Source: Diprion similis
Lineage: Eukaryota; Arthropoda; Insecta; Hymenoptera; Diprionidae
Reading direction: 5' to 3'
Length of the DNA stretch: 64,000 nucleotides
Assembly (NCBI RefSeq): GCF_021155765.1
Contig: NC_060114.1
Span: 13,587,501-13,651,500 of the forward strand
Numbering within the stretch: position 1 is the stretch's first letter; the number at the start of each line of letters is the position of its first letter. This document shows positions 62,428 to 64,000 of this stretch, piece after piece. Made by a program: the position numbers and the translations under genes. The notes under the pieces were generated by a model. That model made no database searches, had not been told where the DNA came from, and worked only from the letters and a program-made list of their open reading frames with translations.

Positions 62428-63987
62428 TTGGCGAAAATTTCGACGGTTTTGAAAAGTGCTGCAATTAATTTTGCGAGGCACTATTCCGACGTGATTTTGC
62501 GAGAGAAATCGATTAACCGCAGTCCCAATAGGCTGCGAGCAACGGCTGAAAAGTTACAGCCGAAAAACTGCAGATGTTTATCGTCATTTCTCTGCTGTTG
62601 GTCGTACGCTCTATTTTATGTGTTTTTTGAGTTCCTGGTGGTCCAATTACTCCAGAAAGGGTCATACTAATCGATTCGGAGACAAAAAATTTCCGGCTCC
62701 GAAAATCACGAAAAAACTAAGGCTAACCCCTTTGGATTTTTGTCGAAAATTTCGACAGTTTTGGAAAGTGCTGCAATTAATTTTGCGAGGCACTATTCCG
62801 ACGTGATTTTGCGAGAGGAATCGATTAAGCGCAGTCCCAATAGGCTGCGAGCAACGGCTGAAAAGTTACAGTCAAAAAACTGCAGATTTTTATCGTCATT
62901 TCTCTGCTGTTGGTCCTACGCTCTTTTTTGTGTGTTTTTTGAGTTCCTGGTGGTCCAATTACTCGGGAGAGGGTCATACTAATCGATTCGGAGACGAAAA
63001 ATTTCCGGCTCCGAAAATCACGAAAAAACTAAGGCTAACCCCTTTGGATTTTTGGCGAAAATTTCGACGGTTTTGGAAAGTGCTGCAATTAATTTTGCGA
63101 GGCACTATTCCGACGTGATTTTGCAAGAGGAATCGATTAAGCGCAGTCCCAATAGGCTGCGAGCAACGGCTGAAAAGTTACAGCCGAAAAACTGGAGATT
63201 TTTATCGTCATTTCTCTGCTGTTGGTCCTACGCTCTTTTTTATGAGTTTTTTGAGTTCCTGGTGGTCCAATTACTCCGGAAAGGGTCATACTAATCGATT
63301 CAGAGACGAAAAATTTCCGGCTCCGAAAATCACGAAAAAACTAAGGCTAACCCCTTTGGATTTTTGGCGAAAATTTCGACGGTTTTGGAAAGTGCTGCAA
63401 TTAATTTGGCAGGGCACTATTCCGACGTAATTTTGCGAGAGAAATCGATTGAGCGCAGTCCCAATAGGCTGCGAGCAACGGCTGAAAAGTTACAGCCAAA
63501 AAACTGCAGATTTTTATCGTCATTTCTCTGCTGTTGGTCGTACGCTCTTTTTTGTGTGTTTTTTGAGTTCCTGGTGGTCCAATTACTCGGGAGAGGGTCA
63601 TACTAATCGATTCGGAGACGAAAAATTTCCGGCTGCGAAAATCACGAAAAAACTAAGGCTAACCCCTCTGGATTTTTGGCGAAAATTTCGACGGTTTTGG
63701 AAAGTGCTGCAATTAATTTTGCGAGGCACTATTCCGACGTGATTTTGCGAAAGGAATCGATTAAGCGCAGTCCCAATAGGCTGCGAGCAACGGCTGAAAA
63801 GTTACAGCCGAAAAACTGCAGATTTTTATCGTCATTTCTCTGCTGTTGGTCCTACGCTCTTTTTTATGTGTTTTTTGAGTTCCTGGTGGTCCAATTACTC
63901 CGGAAAGGGTCATACTAATCGATTCAGAGACGAAAAATTTCCGGCTCCGAAAATCACGAAAAAACTAAGGCTAACCCCTTTGGATTT
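62428..63987 (+). repeat. Higher-order repeat block 4 (b-c-d-g-h)
   Basis: The five monomers follow the same order as those at 57124-58683. The b monomers of both share GCAGATGTTTATCG, found in no other copy here. So this block and block 2 derive from the same version of the repeat. The array continues past the window end. Confidence 0.75.
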
Positions 63988-64000
63988 TTGGCGAAAATTT

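Larger units (their letters stand above)
53692..64000 (+). repeat. 312-bp satellite array, 33 full monomers, runs off the window
   Basis: The word TTCGACGGTTTTG (or its close variant TTCGACAGTTTTG) recurs at 53703, 54015, 54327 and so on to 63999, always exactly 312 bp apart, so 33 periods pass without a net insertion or deletion. All monomers are head to tail. They differ by scattered substitutions that define about nine variants. Every frame is closed at least once per monomer, so the 80- and 97-codon frames seen in each unit are by-products. No transposase or tRNA-like part is present. The right end lies beyond the window. Confidence 0.98.

Noticed and set aside
53692-63918. Repeated 80- and 97-codon plus-strand frames and 66-codon minus-strand frames in each satellite unit
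   Set aside because: They recur because the monomer recurs, overlap each other in several frames, lack splice or promoter support, and their starts are not ATG in most cases. Treated as by-products of the satellite.
53459-64000. CRISPR-like regular repeats
   Set aside because: The units are 312 bp with no unique spacers, in a eukaryotic setting. This is satellite DNA.

Overview
The window looks like nuclear DNA from an insect, probably a hymenopteran. Genes are split by GT-AG introns, AATAAA sites follow the stop codons, and one tRNA gene carries an intron. There are many simple repeats and short inverted-repeat elements, CpG is not visibly depleted, and three genes resemble the insect-specific DM4/12 family. 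The order is an inference from these traits; no species marker is present.

Layout: 1-26.5 kb has no protein gene I can support. It holds a tRNA-Gln(UUG) gene at 17.4 kb, an intron-containing tRNA-Tyr(GUA) gene at 20.5 kb, several non-autonomous inverted-repeat elements (4.1, 6.2, 6.9 and 7.4 kb, plus a half copy at 3.1 kb), a dispersed repeat containing the word AAGATGGCGGA, and many microsatellites. At 26.5-29.0 kb lies an eight-exon gene for a 231-residue membrane-anchored coiled-coil protein with a proline-rich tail. I do not recognise it. All of its introns are phase 0.

From 33.7 to 48.9 kb three plus-strand genes stand in a row, encoding 170, 155 and 479 residues. All have a signal peptide and a C-x5-C pair. 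A second cysteine pair lies downstream, and a phase-2 intron separates the two pairs. Two of them (170 and 479 aa) fit the DM4/12 pattern well and the middle one is diverged. They look like a small tandem family of secreted proteins of unknown function. Introns of the first contain a TTAA-flanked inverted-repeat element and a fresh 110-bp duplication.

From 49 to 53.4 kb there is little that can be called. A set of exon-like blocks on the minus strand (51.6-53.4 kb) has good splice sites but in-frame stops, and may be a decayed gene.

From about 53.46 kb to the end the window is one satellite array. It has a degenerate edge monomer, then 33 head-to-tail monomers of exactly 312 bp and the start of another, with no length change. 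The monomers fall into about nine variants that recur in a fixed order, giving a higher-order repeat of 9 monomers (2,808 bp), a 7-monomer form (2,184 bp) and a rearranged stretch. This array is the most striking structure in the window and may belong to centromeric or pericentromeric heterochromatin; the sequence alone cannot show that.
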